Assembly: GCA_913062815.1 (NCBI GenBank)
Contig: CAJXWZ010000039.1
Coordinates: forward strand, 1 to 44,207
Origin: an uncultured Colwellia sp.
GTDB lineage: Bacteria; Pseudomonadota; Gammaproteobacteria; Enterobacterales; Alteromonadaceae
DNA: 44,207 nucleotides
Direction: 5' to 3'
The notes beneath the pieces were generated by a model. The model saw only the letters and a program-made list of their open reading frames with translations. It did not search any database and had not been told where the DNA came from. Of this stretch, positions 25,221 to 34,137 are shown piece by piece. The position numbers were made by a program, and so were the translations under genes. Numbering within the stretch: position 1 is the first letter of the stretch; the number at the start of each line of letters is the position of its first letter.

Positions 25221-25982
25221 ATGGGGTACATAAAGAATTTTGTTATTATTCTAGCATTTGCAAGTTATGCACTCAGTGCTCAGCACATAAATATTGTTAC
25301 TGAGAACCTGCCTCCCTTTCAAATAGAGCAAAAAAATAAAGAACTCACTGGGCTAGCAACTGAGATTGTGAGAGAAGTTTTCAGCAGGGCGAAAATCAGC
25401 CATAGCTTTACAGTAAGTGACTGGTCAATAGCTTATATACAAGCTGTGGAAGAAGCAGATGTTTGCATTTATTCTATAATACGTCAGCCTAATCGAGAAT
25501 CCCTGTTTCAATGGGTGGGCCAAATTACCAGTGCTAGCACTTCTTTTTACTCGTTACGTGAAAAAAACATTGTATTAAATAATTTTGATGATGCACGCCA
25601 GTATAAGGTTGCGGTAAATGACAACTATGCATCACACCACTACTTGTTGGAAAAAGGTTTCGAACAGAATAAAAATTTATATGTATTGAACAACTACGGT
25701 GCTTTGTTAAAGATACTTGAGGCAAGAAAAGACAGTATCGACTTGGTTTTATTCAATGATGAGATCTTGGTCAATATACTTAACTCGCCAAGTAAGATGA
25801 AAAAGTATGACAAGCATTCTGTGATCAATGACTTTAGGTTTGATTTTTCCTTGGCTTGCAGTTTAAATACATCACCAACGATTGTGCAGCGATTATCAAC
25901 AGCATTGCAAAGTATGAAAGAAGACAATAGTTTGAAAAAATTAAAGCACAAATGGCAATCCCGACTAGTCAGTGGTCAATAG
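25221..25982 (+). CDS. Periplasmic solute-binding protein, family 3-like
   Basis: 253 residues with a signal peptide (1-~20) and the type II periplasmic binding fold: INIVTENLPPFQIEQKNKELTGLATEIVREVF at the N-terminus is the family 3 opening, and DVCIYSIIRQPNRESLFQWVG forms the first lobe core. AAGGAAG precedes the ATG. No ABC permease or ATPase is nearby, so it may be an orphan receptor that feeds a distant transporter or a signalling protein, as with many such proteins in Alteromonadales. Ligand (amino acid or other) unknown. Confidence 0.87.
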   Translation: MGYIKNFVIILAFASYALSAQHINIVTENLPPFQIEQKNKELTGLATEIVREVFSRAKISHSFTVSDWSIAYIQAVEEADVCIYSIIRQPNRESLFQWVGQITSASTSFYSLREKNIVLNNFDDARQYKVAVNDNYASHHYLLEKGFEQNKNLYVLNNYGALLKILEARKDSIDLVLFNDEILVNILNSPSKMKKYDKHSVINDFRFDFSLACSLNTSPTIVQRLSTALQSMKEDNSLKKLKHKWQSRLVSGQ

Positions 25983-26145
25983 ACGAAGCTATTAGCCTTA
26001 GCAGCCAATAGCTATTTTCTGCCAATCGTGTCACCCCGAAAATCGTACTATTCGAACATCCTTGTATGCACTTTAATAATTGCAAATTCGATATACTTCA
26101 ACTCAAGAGCATAGTCCTTCATTTCACACCAATAACCAAAGGCAG

Positions 26146-26874
26146 TTAAGTCAATGCAGGCGTATTTTTTCTTGGACTTGAACGAGTGCTGCTTATTAAT
26201 TTTTTATTCAGTATCACTTCAACAATAATTAAGTTGATTGCTATACCTAGCATTCTGCCATAGTCGTATTGAAATTGAGCTAATAGGGTGTAGATACTAT
26301 TAAAGTGGCTAAAGAATATCTCAATAATTATATCAACGAACAAAGGCGTCACAGCAGCCAGTGTTATAGCTACAGCTCTTATCATCCATTTTTGATGTGC
26401 ACGAACATTGCCATTGATGATATGCCAAAGTGCTATTGAAAAAGTAAGGCAAATTGCGCTACTTGTTAAGATCAATACAATATAACGAGTGCCCTGTGAA
26501 TCAGGTGAAAGTACGTTGTGCATCCAAACAGCAGATATTGCCATAGTGAAGCCTGATATTAGTGCTATTCGGCCAGCTATTTTGTGCAATTTTAAACTTC
26601 TAGCGCGTAACTTAGGTGAAAACTGAAATGGCATAGTTAAGAAAAACAAAATACCTGAACCACCATGAACAAAAATAGCCGCGGGCGTTTCAAAATGCAG
26701 AGTGCTGATCATTGAAGACACACCATCAATTGCTAAAGGGCCCATTGCCACTAATGCCAACAAGAATATTGCGGGAATGCCAGGAATTCCCGTTAAAAAA
26801 AGTAATGTGCCAACAACAGGCCAATTAAAGGGAAGGTTGATTTCATTGATGTTTGATTTTATTGGAGTCGTCAT
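26146..26874 (-). CDS. DUF2306 multi-pass membrane protein
   Basis: 242 residues with about seven hydrophobic helices. The DUF2306 hallmarks are present: a His-Gly pair within a helix (AIFVHGGSGILFF), RSLKLHKIAGRIAL after it, and RAHQKWMIRAVAI preceding the last helices. The conserved histidines suggest haem or metal binding in the membrane, but no function is established. It is divergent from the AraC regulator at 27058 (183-base gap), which may control it. No obvious Shine-Dalgarno before ATG 26874. Confidence 0.85.
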   Translation of the reverse strand: MTTPIKSNINEINLPFNWPVVGTLLFLTGIPGIPAIFLLALVAMGPLAIDGVSSMISTLHFETPAAIFVHGGSGILFFLTMPFQFSPKLRARSLKLHKIAGRIALISGFTMAISAVWMHNVLSPDSQGTRYIVLILTSSAICLTFSIALWHIINGNVRAHQKWMIRAVAITLAAVTPLFVDIIIEIFFSHFNSIYTLLAQFQYDYGRMLGIAINLIIVEVILNKKLISSTRSSPRKNTPALT

Positions 26875-27057
26875 ATTTGTATAAATTTTATCAAGTGGCT
26901 AAGGTGTAATTGATTATGTAGAATGAAATCGAAAATGGCGTCCGTTTATGTTATCCCGAACCTTTTTAATAGTTCATCCTGTAGGTTTGGACATACTTAA
27001 ACAAAGTATACCCCTTATTTAATCTAATGTTTTACGGTATTAAGAGTATTTGTAATT

Positions 27058-28251
27058 ATGGATAACCCAATGCTTATAGCATTAAATGTATCAGCGTTAA
27101 TCATTATTTTGTTTAGTGCCAATCTATTGCTTTTACGCGCAATCGAACGACAAGTATATTTACCACTGGCAATTTTTCTATTGGCGATCGGAGTTGTTAT
27201 TTGTCAACCAACATTAGCAAGCCTGGCTGCATCATTACAACCCACCTTTTTAATTCTTTCACTGCCGGCAATTTTACTGATTGCACCGAGTTTTTGGTTT
27301 TATATTGAGGGGATTACGGCGCAAGCGCCTTGGCAATTTAGGCAAATGCATAAAAGTCATTTTGTGTTGTTTTTCGTAGGAGCAATAGTCGCCTTGGTTG
27401 CCTTATTCCTGCCTAACGAGGTGCAATATGCATTGTTAATAGAAGGCAAAGACGAAATATTAAAAACTTTGCCACCTACTACAAAATACATCACCGTTGT
27501 TACACTTATCGCTACTCTATTACTTATAATTGGTTGGATATTACAATCAGGTTATTATTTTTACAAAGTTATTAGGCGATTATCTCAGTACCGCCAACAC
27601 TTAAAAGACTTGTTTGCCAGTACTGAAGCAAAAGAAATCAGATGGCTAAGTTGGTTATTGCTTGCTGTTGGCGTGGTATGGTCAGCAACCGCGATTAACA
27701 TCATAGTAGATAATCTTATTTTTTCGACATCTGTTAATGCGACAGTGGCAAGTGTGATAATGCTTATCATGATTTGGAGTATAGCCGTTTGGGGATTGCG
27801 TCAAAAACCGGGTTTTGAAGAGCTATACGATAGTGATGAAGATATTCAGGTGGTATTAGAGAAGGGCGCCAGTCAGCCAGAAAAATATCAACGATCAGCA
27901 TTGAATGAGCAGCATGCGTCAAAAATAGCGCAAAAAATAGAATGCGCCATGCAACAAGACCATCTTTTTTTAGAAGCGTCATTGTCGTTACAAAAACTCG
28001 CAAAGCATATTAGTACTTCGCCCAACTATATATCGCAAACGTTAAATGAAAACTTAGGGATGAATTTTTTCGATTACGTGAATAAGTATCGAGTTGAACA
28101 GGCCAAACATCAATTAGAGCACACTAAAGACACTGTGTTAGATATTGCCATGAATGTTGGTTTTAATGCCAAGTCTTCCTTTTACACGGCGTTTAAAAAA
28201 GAGACCCAACAAACGCCGAGTCAATATCGTAAAAGTGTGACCCAGGATTGA
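27058..28251 (+). CDS. Membrane-bound AraC-family transcriptional regulator (second)
   Basis: 397 residues: about seven N-terminal transmembrane helices (to ~residue 240), a linker, and a C-terminal AraC domain with first HTH LQKLAKHISTSPNYISQTLNE and second HTH IAMNVGFNAKSSFYTAFKKETQQTPSQY. Same architecture as 3082-4122, and the C-terminal domains are clearly related, so the two are distant paralogs. It probably senses a signal in the membrane and regulates the divergent DUF2306 gene or the lipoprotein gene downstream. No strong ribosome site at ATG 27058. Confidence 0.88.
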   Translation: MDNPMLIALNVSALIIILFSANLLLLRAIERQVYLPLAIFLLAIGVVICQPTLASLAASLQPTFLILSLPAILLIAPSFWFYIEGITAQAPWQFRQMHKSHFVLFFVGAIVALVALFLPNEVQYALLIEGKDEILKTLPPTTKYITVVTLIATLLLIIGWILQSGYYFYKVIRRLSQYRQHLKDLFASTEAKEIRWLSWLLLAVGVVWSATAINIIVDNLIFSTSVNATVASVIMLIMIWSIAVWGLRQKPGFEELYDSDEDIQVVLEKGASQPEKYQRSALNEQHASKIAQKIECAMQQDHLFLEASLSLQKLAKHISTSPNYISQTLNENLGMNFFDYVNKYRVEQAKHQLEHTKDTVLDIAMNVGFNAKSSFYTAFKKETQQTPSQYRKSVTQD

Positions 28252-28327
28252 GCTATCATTTTGTATATTTGTTGATTGCTTCTTATTATTTGACGCAGTC
28301 AAATGCAGGATAGAAAAGGAAATTTGA

Positions 28328-28978
28328 ATGATGGTCAAATGTGGTTTTAACAGGTTAACAGTTTGCTTTTTGTTAGTGTGTATACTGATTGTCTCTGGTT
28401 GCTCAAATATACGGCTACAACAAGAAAAATCGCCACAATCTGTAACCGCTTTGCAAGTGAAGCTAAATCCATATAAACAAAGTGACTTCAATCAAGTAGA
28501 GGCGACGTTTTTTACCCATCAACCTAAAGAGTTGGTATTTAGGGTTTTGTCAGATGTTAAGCAAACATCACAATGGTTAGATAGGCTTGAGAGTATAGAA
28601 GTTTTGGCGGTATATAGTAATCATCAATATTTATTACGCTCGATAATAGATAGCCCGTGGCCATTTAACGATCGCGAGATTATTACTTGTGTTAATACTG
28701 ACTTTAATGAAACCATCACCACGATTAAAATTTTTTCTTGTAGTCACCGCGTGCCCTTCAACGCAAAATACCTGCGTTTATTGCAAGTAGAATCAAGTTG
28801 GACAATAAAAGAAACATCCAATTCCTTGGTAGAAGTGACCTATAAAAACTGGATTGAGCCAAGTGGATATGTACCCGCCTTTATTTTTAATAATGAGCTC
28901 ATCGATAACACTAAATTTAGCTTACAAAAACTGCAAGTTATCATCGAAAATGCTGTGCTTGACCAATATAGTTATTGA
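28328..28978 (+). CDS. START/SRPBCC-like lipoprotein
   Basis: 216 residues with a lipoprotein signal: hydrophobic stretch then lipobox VSGC (Cys near residue 25). The mature part has a START/polyketide-cyclase-like pattern, with VFRVLSDVKQTSQWLDRLESIEVL and DSPWPFNDREIITCVN, in which the ndRe stretch is the usual START-domain hallmark in marine gammaproteobacteria, and a long C-terminal helix. It may bind a lipid or other hydrophobic ligand at the envelope. AAAGGA lies seven bases before the ATG. It follows the AraC gene by 76 bases and could be cotranscribed. Confidence 0.8.
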   Translation: MMVKCGFNRLTVCFLLVCILIVSGCSNIRLQQEKSPQSVTALQVKLNPYKQSDFNQVEATFFTHQPKELVFRVLSDVKQTSQWLDRLESIEVLAVYSNHQYLLRSIIDSPWPFNDREIITCVNTDFNETITTIKIFSCSHRVPFNAKYLRLLQVESSWTIKETSNSLVEVTYKNWIEPSGYVPAFIFNNELIDNTKFSLQKLQVIIENAVLDQYSY

Positions 28979-29136
28979 GTTTTTTGTACCGTTTTGGTAA
29001 ATAGGTTGTTCCTCGAACAACAGCTAAAAAGGGTTAGTAAATCATCGCTGAAAATAGCCTGTCTGCCGAAATATTATTGAGATTAAAAACAGGTTCTTCA
29101 TGTTTGTGAGACGTCTCCTAAATTACCAAGCATAAG

Positions 29137-29703
29137 TTAAGTTGATTTCGGTAGTTTTAGTGTATTTAGTACTCTGGTTATCGTTTTCGATATGCGAATT
29201 TTTCGTAGTTCTTTGGCTAAATTAGGATCCAAATAAAGCTTAACACTCGCCCGCCATGCCGATTTTTTCGCTACAGGATCAATAATCGCGACAATTAAAG
29301 TTCCTTGTTCAAAATCAGTATTGTGAGCAAGCTCAGGAAAGAGCTTAAAAATATCTAAGTAATCTAGCGTTGCTTCTTTTTCTCCTACAAGGGCAAATGC
29401 AATAACTTGGTATTTAGACTCTTCACCATCAATTTGAAAATTTAACCCTTTTTTAATTATTTCATCTTCTATTTGCTGTTTAATAAATAAGGTAAATTCG
29501 GCAGTATCTGGCCTTGGATTTGCCATAATTATTTTAAAGTCGGCATACCAGTTCAGAGGAGTGTCAGTCGTAATTTCGCTCCTAAAATCATTAACGGCGA
29601 CCACTCTCATTTCTTTTAGTATTGCTTCTCGGTTAGCGTTATTGGCACAAGCAGTTAGTATTACTATAAAAAGCAATGTAATAAGTGAGTGTAATTTTTT
29701 CAT
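29137..29703 (-). CDS. DUF4136-like lipoprotein
   Basis: 188 residues, lipobox LTAC (Cys about residue 19). The mature part begins VVAVNDFRSEITT and includes TLDYLDIFKLFPE and GTLIVAIIDPVAKKSAWRASVKLYLD, which aligns with GTLVIDAIDNKSQKTIWRSSLTKSL of the protein at 30443-30982. This is the strand order of DUF4136. It is a diverged paralog in the same cluster. Function unknown; probably an outer-membrane lipoprotein. GAAGAAG precedes its ATG. Confidence 0.75.
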   Translation of the reverse strand: MKKLHSLITLLFIVILTACANNANREAILKEMRVVAVNDFRSEITTDTPLNWYADFKIIMANPRPDTAEFTLFIKQQIEDEIIKKGLNFQIDGEESKYQVIAFALVGEKEATLDYLDIFKLFPELAHNTDFEQGTLIVAIIDPVAKKSAWRASVKLYLDPNLAKELRKIRISKTITRVLNTLKLPKST

Positions 29704-29914
29704 TTAATACTTCTTCATATATATATTACTTTTAAATATAAAAGCATTTGAGGATTTTTCCAGTTATTTGCACTCTACATTACCAAACAACAGCTAATGC
29801 TATGCCTATGCTAATTGTTGTTGAGAACGATTGTAATTGATAAAACTACCAGCAAAACCTGAGGTACATTGTGAATAGCCTCTTAAGCGACCCCATAGAA
29901 GAAATTTAAGAAGA

Positions 29915-30319
29915 CTATTTTTCAGACACCTCATTGCCATTGATAACATAGACTTCTTTTCCTTTAATGATACCGGTACATTGTTCATTTGGTGCAGCAC
30001 ACCATGTATCAATAACATGTAATTCATCATTAGCTTTGACGATATAACGCCATCCATATAAGGTTTTGTTCTTTTGCTTTGCCGCTTTTCTGGCGCCCAA
30101 TAAGCCGCCAATAATTTTTGCAGCGTCTTTGCCACTACCAGAGCCAATTGCAGAGCCCACTCCCACGCCAACTGCAGCTCCAAGGATAGGGCGACCGTCT
30201 TTACCAACTTTGGTGGTGATAACTTCTGACTTTTCAATAACCCCTTCAATAACTGTTGACGCTGCATGAGATTGAGCTGATATGAGCGTAATAAACACAA
30301 GTGATAGTAATTTTTTCAT
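29915..30319 (-). CDS. Exported glycine-zipper protein
   Basis: 134 residues with a signal peptide (cleavage after SHA, residue ~19). Residues ~45-75 are a glycine zipper: GAAVGVGVGSAIGSGSGK and IIGGLLGARKA, as in the YcfJ/SlyB glycine-zipper 2TM family. A C-terminal beta-like segment with two Cys (IDTWCAAPNEQCTG) follows. It likely inserts in or rests on the outer membrane. It is flanked on the same strand by two DUF4136-type lipoprotein genes. An overlapping longer reading frame in another phase is a shadow. Confidence 0.82.
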   Translation of the reverse strand: MKKLLSLVFITLISAQSHAASTVIEGVIEKSEVITTKVGKDGRPILGAAVGVGVGSAIGSGSGKDAAKIIGGLLGARKAAKQKNKTLYGWRYIVKANDELHVIDTWCAAPNEQCTGIIKGKEVYVINGNEVSEK

Positions 30320-30333
30320 TTTATATCCTGATT

Positions 30334-30354
30334 TTAAGTGTTAAGTGTTAAGTT
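30334..30354. repeat. Three tandem heptamers TTAAGTG before the glycine-zipper gene
   Basis: TTAAGTG at 30334-30340 and 30341-30347, and TTAAGTT at 30348-30354. They begin 14 bases upstream of the glycine-zipper ATG (30319), around its ribosome-binding and 5'-UTR area. Confidence 0.7.
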
Positions 30355-30442
30355 TTTATCAATTGTTCAGTACAAAAATGTGAAGAATTGACGTTTGTTC
30401 TAAGTGATAAATATTAGCAATGTTTAATCGGATCATACAAAG

Positions 30443-30982
30443 TTATATATTCGGTAATTGTTCCATCATAATATTTACTACCTTTTTAATCGCTTCATCA
30501 CGTTCTTGAGTGGTCTCAAAGTGCTTTAGTGATTTAGTTAAAGAGCTACGCCATATTGTTTTTTGTGATTTATTGTCTATTGCGTCAATCACTAATGTGC
30601 CTTCGACATAGTTTCTGACATTGACATGTGAAACCCCGGCCACACCATGAAAGCCAAATCGACCGTAACCACCATTGAAATTAGAATTTACTTTTATTTT
30701 GTCTTTGGCAACAATAAAGTAGCTAATTAAAATATCCGAAGATTTAACTTCATCTTCCTGTTTGCCTTGCTCTGTTAATGCTTTCGTAATAGCGATATTA
30801 ATACGTTCTCTGTCGATATCATTCATTATCGAGGCATTGTGGCGCACATCACCTATCACATTAAAAGTTTTTACGGTGGAAAAATCGTAACTACTACTTT
30901 GGTCTGTATCAGGAGTGTAGGTCGTTGAGCAAGCACCCATTATTAATACAATAGGTAAAATCATTAATTTTGTTAATTTCAT
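30443..30982 (-). CDS. DUF4136 lipoprotein
   Basis: 179 residues, lipobox MGAC (Cys 18). The mature protein follows DUF4136: TYTPDTDQSSSYDFSTVKTFNV after the lipid anchor, RINIAITKALTEQG, ILISYFIVAKDKIKVNS, a Gly/His-rich loop, then GTLVIDAIDNKSQKTIWRSSL and IKKVVNIMMEQLP at the end. It is predicted to be an outer-membrane lipoprotein of unknown role. 123 bases upstream of the glycine-zipper gene; separate promoters are likely. Confidence 0.87.
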   Translation of the reverse strand: MKLTKLMILPIVLIMGACSTTYTPDTDQSSSYDFSTVKTFNVIGDVRHNASIMNDIDRERINIAITKALTEQGKQEDEVKSSDILISYFIVAKDKIKVNSNFNGGYGRFGFHGVAGVSHVNVRNYVEGTLVIDAIDNKSQKTIWRSSLTKSLKHFETTQERDEAIKKVVNIMMEQLPNI

Positions 30983-31124
30983 AAAAGCCTCTTTTTTAAA
31001 GTAATGTTTGTCTGTCTTTTCAGTTTATGGAGTTATTATAATTAGCTTGGGTTATGTGTTCCAATGACATATATTCATAATTGATATGCTTAAGAGTCAT
31101 ATCTATAAGGTGAGAATTATTAAT

Positions 31125-32063
31125 ATGAACGACATCGAACAGAAGCTTTCAAGAATAGATTTAAACCTGCTTGTTTCACTCAGTGTTTTACTAAAAGAGA
31201 AAAATGTAAGTCGAGCGGCTGACTCTCTTTATTTATCGCAATCGGCGATGAGTAGAACTTTGCAGCGCTTGAGAGAACTATTTGACGACCCGTTGTTTCA
31301 TCGTTCAAGTAGAGGAATTATACCGACGGTAAGAGCCAAAGAACTTGAAAAACTGCTTCCGGATTTATTAGGCTCGTTGGAAAATATCATAGAGGAACGA
31401 ACTTTCGACGCTAAAACGAGTAATAAATCTTTTACTATTTCTGTGCCGCCATTATTAAGTCAATCAATAACGCTACCTTTAGTTAAACACTTAACCAAAT
31501 ATGCTCCCAATATAAGAATTATTGAACATCCGACCATAGTAGCTCCACTACCTTTACTAGAGTTGGGTTCCTTAGACTTTTCTATACATATAACCCCTCC
31601 GAATGATGATAATTTTGATGCTCTGCATATAGGTCAATTAACGCCTGCAATCTATGCAAGAACATCTCATCCATTATTTAGAAATAAGCAGGTCACCATC
31701 GAAGACTGCCTAAACTACAACTTTATTGAGCTGTTAATTGAATCAGCAACAGGTGCCCATATTGAAAATCCTTTGTTCGAGCTGCTGTATAGTGGAGAGA
31801 AAAAGAAACATACCGTATTATCTAGCAGCCAAATGCATATATTGTTAGATGTACTCGATAATTCTGATAATTTGATGATAGCCAATGATATGCTTTTGCA
31901 ACATAATGATTTAGATAAAAAAATAGCACAGATTTATCAATTTGACTTGCCGGTAAATAAAAAGATTAGCTTATATTTACTCGCACATAAACGGATAAGG
32001 TGCAGCGAAGCTCATCAGTGGTTGAAAAACGTTATGATTAATAATGTTCTAGTATCAAAATAA
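31125..32063 (+). CDS. LysR-family transcriptional regulator
   Basis: 312 residues from ATG 31125, which has AAGGTGAG about ten bases before; the frame is open from 31086. N-terminal wHTH: RIDLNLLVSLSVLLKEKNVSRAADSLYLSQSAMSRTLQRLRELFDDPLF, of the NodD-like group (two-part DPLFHRSSRG). The C-terminal PBP2-like effector domain includes FTISVPPLLS. It is upstream of the phytanoyl-CoA-dioxygenase-like gene on the same strand and is the likely regulator of it. The ligand cannot be told. Confidence 0.93.
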   Translation: MNDIEQKLSRIDLNLLVSLSVLLKEKNVSRAADSLYLSQSAMSRTLQRLRELFDDPLFHRSSRGIIPTVRAKELEKLLPDLLGSLENIIEERTFDAKTSNKSFTISVPPLLSQSITLPLVKHLTKYAPNIRIIEHPTIVAPLPLLELGSLDFSIHITPPNDDNFDALHIGQLTPAIYARTSHPLFRNKQVTIEDCLNYNFIELLIESATGAHIENPLFELLYSGEKKKHTVLSSSQMHILLDVLDNSDNLMIANDMLLQHNDLDKKIAQIYQFDLPVNKKISLYLLAHKRIRCSEAHQWLKNVMINNVLVSK

Positions 32064-32335
32064 TCAGGTCAAAAAGTGATTAATTTGGTTACCTACCGTT
32101 TTACATTTTTCATTAGTTTGGGCATAGGATCTCATTGCTTAGCGAGTTTGAATATATAAACTCTCTTGCAATATGAAAGTTAACTTTTCGATCAAATAGC
32201 GAGAATAAATTTCATACTTCTATGTCACTAACCATAATGACATGTGAATACCTAAATTAAATCATGGTTTAGTCAGTCAATGTTGTTCTTGTTCTTTATA
32301 AGCAAGTTAAAGTTAAAGTGAAGGTTTGGTAGTTA

Positions 32336-33121
32336 ATGGTAGAAAATCAAAGTCAATTGAATAGCAGCTATGATGATGTAGGTTACTTTGTTATTAGGAA
32401 TTATTTTAATACCGACGAAATTTCATCTCTTAGAGAAGTCATATTGAAATTTCATCAATTGTGGAAAAAAGACAACGTAAAATTTTATCAAGAAGAGGCG
32501 TTCAATTCTTCTTTAATTACCGGAAGTGAGTACTTAGAGCCCGATGATAGAGTGACGCTTTTTAACTTTATCAGTTCAAAAAAAATGATCAATGTTGTTG
32601 AGTCAGTTATTCCGGTTGATCCCGCTTTTATGAATACCCAATTGTTTTTTAACCCCGTTAATCCACAATTAAAAGACTTCTGGCATAGAGATTGTCAATA
32701 TGACCATGACATTGACATACAAAAACAGGTCATTCATAACACGCAAGTTGTACACCTTAGAGTCCCGTTGTTTGATGAACTTGGTATAGAGCTAGTGCCC
32801 GGTACACATAAGCGTTGGGATAACGAAGAAGAATTTGATGTGCGACAAGAAGAAAAAGGTCGGGTGAGTAGTGAAGGCCTCTCTACAGGTAAGAAGATAA
32901 AGTTAGCCGCGGGTGACTTGTTAGTTTTTTCTGCAGACATGATCCACCGCGGTCTATACGGATTGGACCGATTAGCTTTGGATATCTTAGTTTTTGATTC
33001 AAAGGCTGATTTTGTTGATTATGTCGATGATGATTGCTTACCGGAAACTTCAATGTTGGAAAAAATTGACAACCCTAGATTATTTATGAATACCCTTCAC
33101 CTAAAGTCAAAAAATAGATGA
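32336..33121 (+). CDS. Phytanoyl-CoA dioxygenase (PhyH) family Fe(II)/2-oxoglutarate oxygenase
   Basis: 261 residues with the PhyH double-stranded beta helix. The facial triad is H117-R-D119 (in FWHRDCQYD) and H204 (in DMIHRGL), with R212 positioned to bind the 2-oxoglutarate carboxylate. It probably hydroxylates or halogen-independently oxidises a small molecule, perhaps as part of a natural product or osmolyte pathway, but no partner enzymes are present. Preceded by the LysR gene; the 273-base gap contains GAGTTT (32144-32149) and AAACTC (32158-32163), a dyad that may be a LysR site. Confidence 0.88.
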   Translation: MVENQSQLNSSYDDVGYFVIRNYFNTDEISSLREVILKFHQLWKKDNVKFYQEEAFNSSLITGSEYLEPDDRVTLFNFISSKKMINVVESVIPVDPAFMNTQLFFNPVNPQLKDFWHRDCQYDHDIDIQKQVIHNTQVVHLRVPLFDELGIELVPGTHKRWDNEEEFDVRQEEKGRVSSEGLSTGKKIKLAAGDLLVFSADMIHRGLYGLDRLALDILVFDSKADFVDYVDDDCLPETSMLEKIDNPRLFMNTLHLKSKNR

Positions 33122-33179
33122 GGTCAATGAAAGCATTACATCGTAACCGCAGCATCAACTATTGCTTGTGCTACTTGAG

Positions 33180-33527
33180 TTAGTTGTTGAATGAAAGCTG
33201 ATTAGACTGCCAAAAGATTAATGCAGTAAAGGCAATGGGTAACAATGAAAATAAAGCAAAGACATAATTACCACTGATAGCAATTAAAATGGTCGACAAT
33301 GCAAATGCCAAAATAGTGATGATTGAGCCCAATTTTACTGTTTTTGGTATAGCTAATAGCGTGCCACCAATAACCTGAACTAAACCATATAAAACAATCA
33401 GTATGGAATTAAAACCGAACGTTTCAAGGAACTGTACTTCCTCGGGGGATTCCAATATTTTGGCCACACCTGCTCCAATACCCAATAAAGCGATTATTGC
33501 GACTAATACCCAATGTAGAATTTTCAC
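33180..33527 (-). CDS. DoxX-like small membrane protein
   Basis: 115 residues with four transmembrane helices. The opening VLVAIIALLGIGAGVAKIL and GLVQVIGGTLLAIPKTVKLGSII fit the DoxX-like family, many of which associate with redox or sulfur enzymes, but its own role is unknown. The gene follows the XRE-DUF4177 gene on the minus strand (125-base gap), and its upstream region has two identical 9-mers (33600-33608 and 33620-33628). Confidence 0.8.
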   Translation of the reverse strand: MKILHWVLVAIIALLGIGAGVAKILESPEEVQFLETFGFNSILIVLYGLVQVIGGTLLAIPKTVKLGSIITILAFALSTILIAISGNYVFALFSLLPIAFTALIFWQSNQLSFNN

Positions 33528-33599
33528 GCCAACTCCTTTTTATTCATAACGGCCACGTTAAAGGGCATTTTATTCGTTTGCTAAAACTGGAGGGCAAAG

Positions 33600-33628
33600 C
33601 GGAACCGAGTAAACTGTTTCGGAACCGA
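33600..33628. promoter_or_regulatory. Two CGGAACCGA repeats in the DoxX-like promoter region
   Basis: CGGAACCGA at 33600-33608 and 33620-33628, identical and with a 20-base period (two helical turns). They lie 73-101 bases upstream of the DoxX-like ATG at 33527. A related tandem decamer (GTGGAACCAA, GTGGAGCCGA) is at 34247-34266. Confidence 0.5.
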
Positions 33629-33652
33629 CCTTTTTGCCTTGCTTGAGCGCGA

Positions 33653-34075
33653 CTAGACTAGTTCTCTTTGTAAAAGTGCCACCATATTTCCTGTTTTAGC
33701 AGACCACATATTTTGAGCTAATTCTGGGGTCAATATTTGTATAACTAACCACCCTTGTTTTCCTTCATGATTAAATATTTCAGCAAGATCAGGTAATTTT
33801 GCTTTTTTTATCCCGGTTAGGAAACCTTCTTTGTTTTCTATTTCCAAAGTCTTATATTCGTATTGCTTCATTTTTACTATTTCCTCGTAGTCGAGGTCAT
33901 GAATATTTATATTAAAAACAGATGCTAATGCCTTTTTAGATTGCAGCGATGCTGATGCCTCGTTTTCAATTCGCTGTATTGTTCTTAGATTAAGGCCGGT
34001 TGCTATCGCTAGCTCATCTTGTGACCAAGATTTCTTATTCCTTAAAGCAATTACTAAATGTGCATTAATCTTCAT
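33653..34075 (-). CDS. XRE-family HTH regulator fused to DUF4177
   Basis: 140 residues. Residues ~7-60 are a Cro/C1-type HTH (WSQDELAIATGLNLRTIQRIENEASASL). After a short linker a DUF4177-like module follows (YEYKTLEIENKEGF... EIFNHEGKQGWLVIQIL), with the characteristic W near the end of the helix-strand unit. DUF4177 is usually a stand-alone ~60-residue domain; here it may be the sensing part. Its promoter region contains five 11-bp direct repeats (34138-34192). Likely regulates itself and/or the downstream DoxX-like gene. Confidence 0.8.
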   Translation of the reverse strand: MKINAHLVIALRNKKSWSQDELAIATGLNLRTIQRIENEASASLQSKKALASVFNINIHDLDYEEIVKMKQYEYKTLEIENKEGFLTGIKKAKLPDLAEIFNHEGKQGWLVIQILTPELAQNMWSAKTGNMVALLQRELV

Positions 34076-34137
34076 AAATATCTATAACCTGTTATGTTGA
34101 GACCACTAAATTATCCATAAAAAGAGTGGATTGTTTT

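Noticed and set aside
29005..29021. Short hairpin GTTGTTC-CTC-GAACAAC after the START-like lipoprotein gene
   Set aside because: The stem is only seven bases and has no T-tract; too weak to call a terminator.
29108..29117. Single MetJ-box-like palindrome GAGACGTCTC
   Set aside because: MetJ needs at least two adjacent boxes, and no methionine gene is nearby; it lies downstream of convergent genes.
29806..30300. Long minus-strand reading frame overlapping the glycine-zipper gene
   Set aside because: It is in another phase, lacks domain features and is explained by the real gene at 29915-30319, which has a signal peptide and zipper motif.
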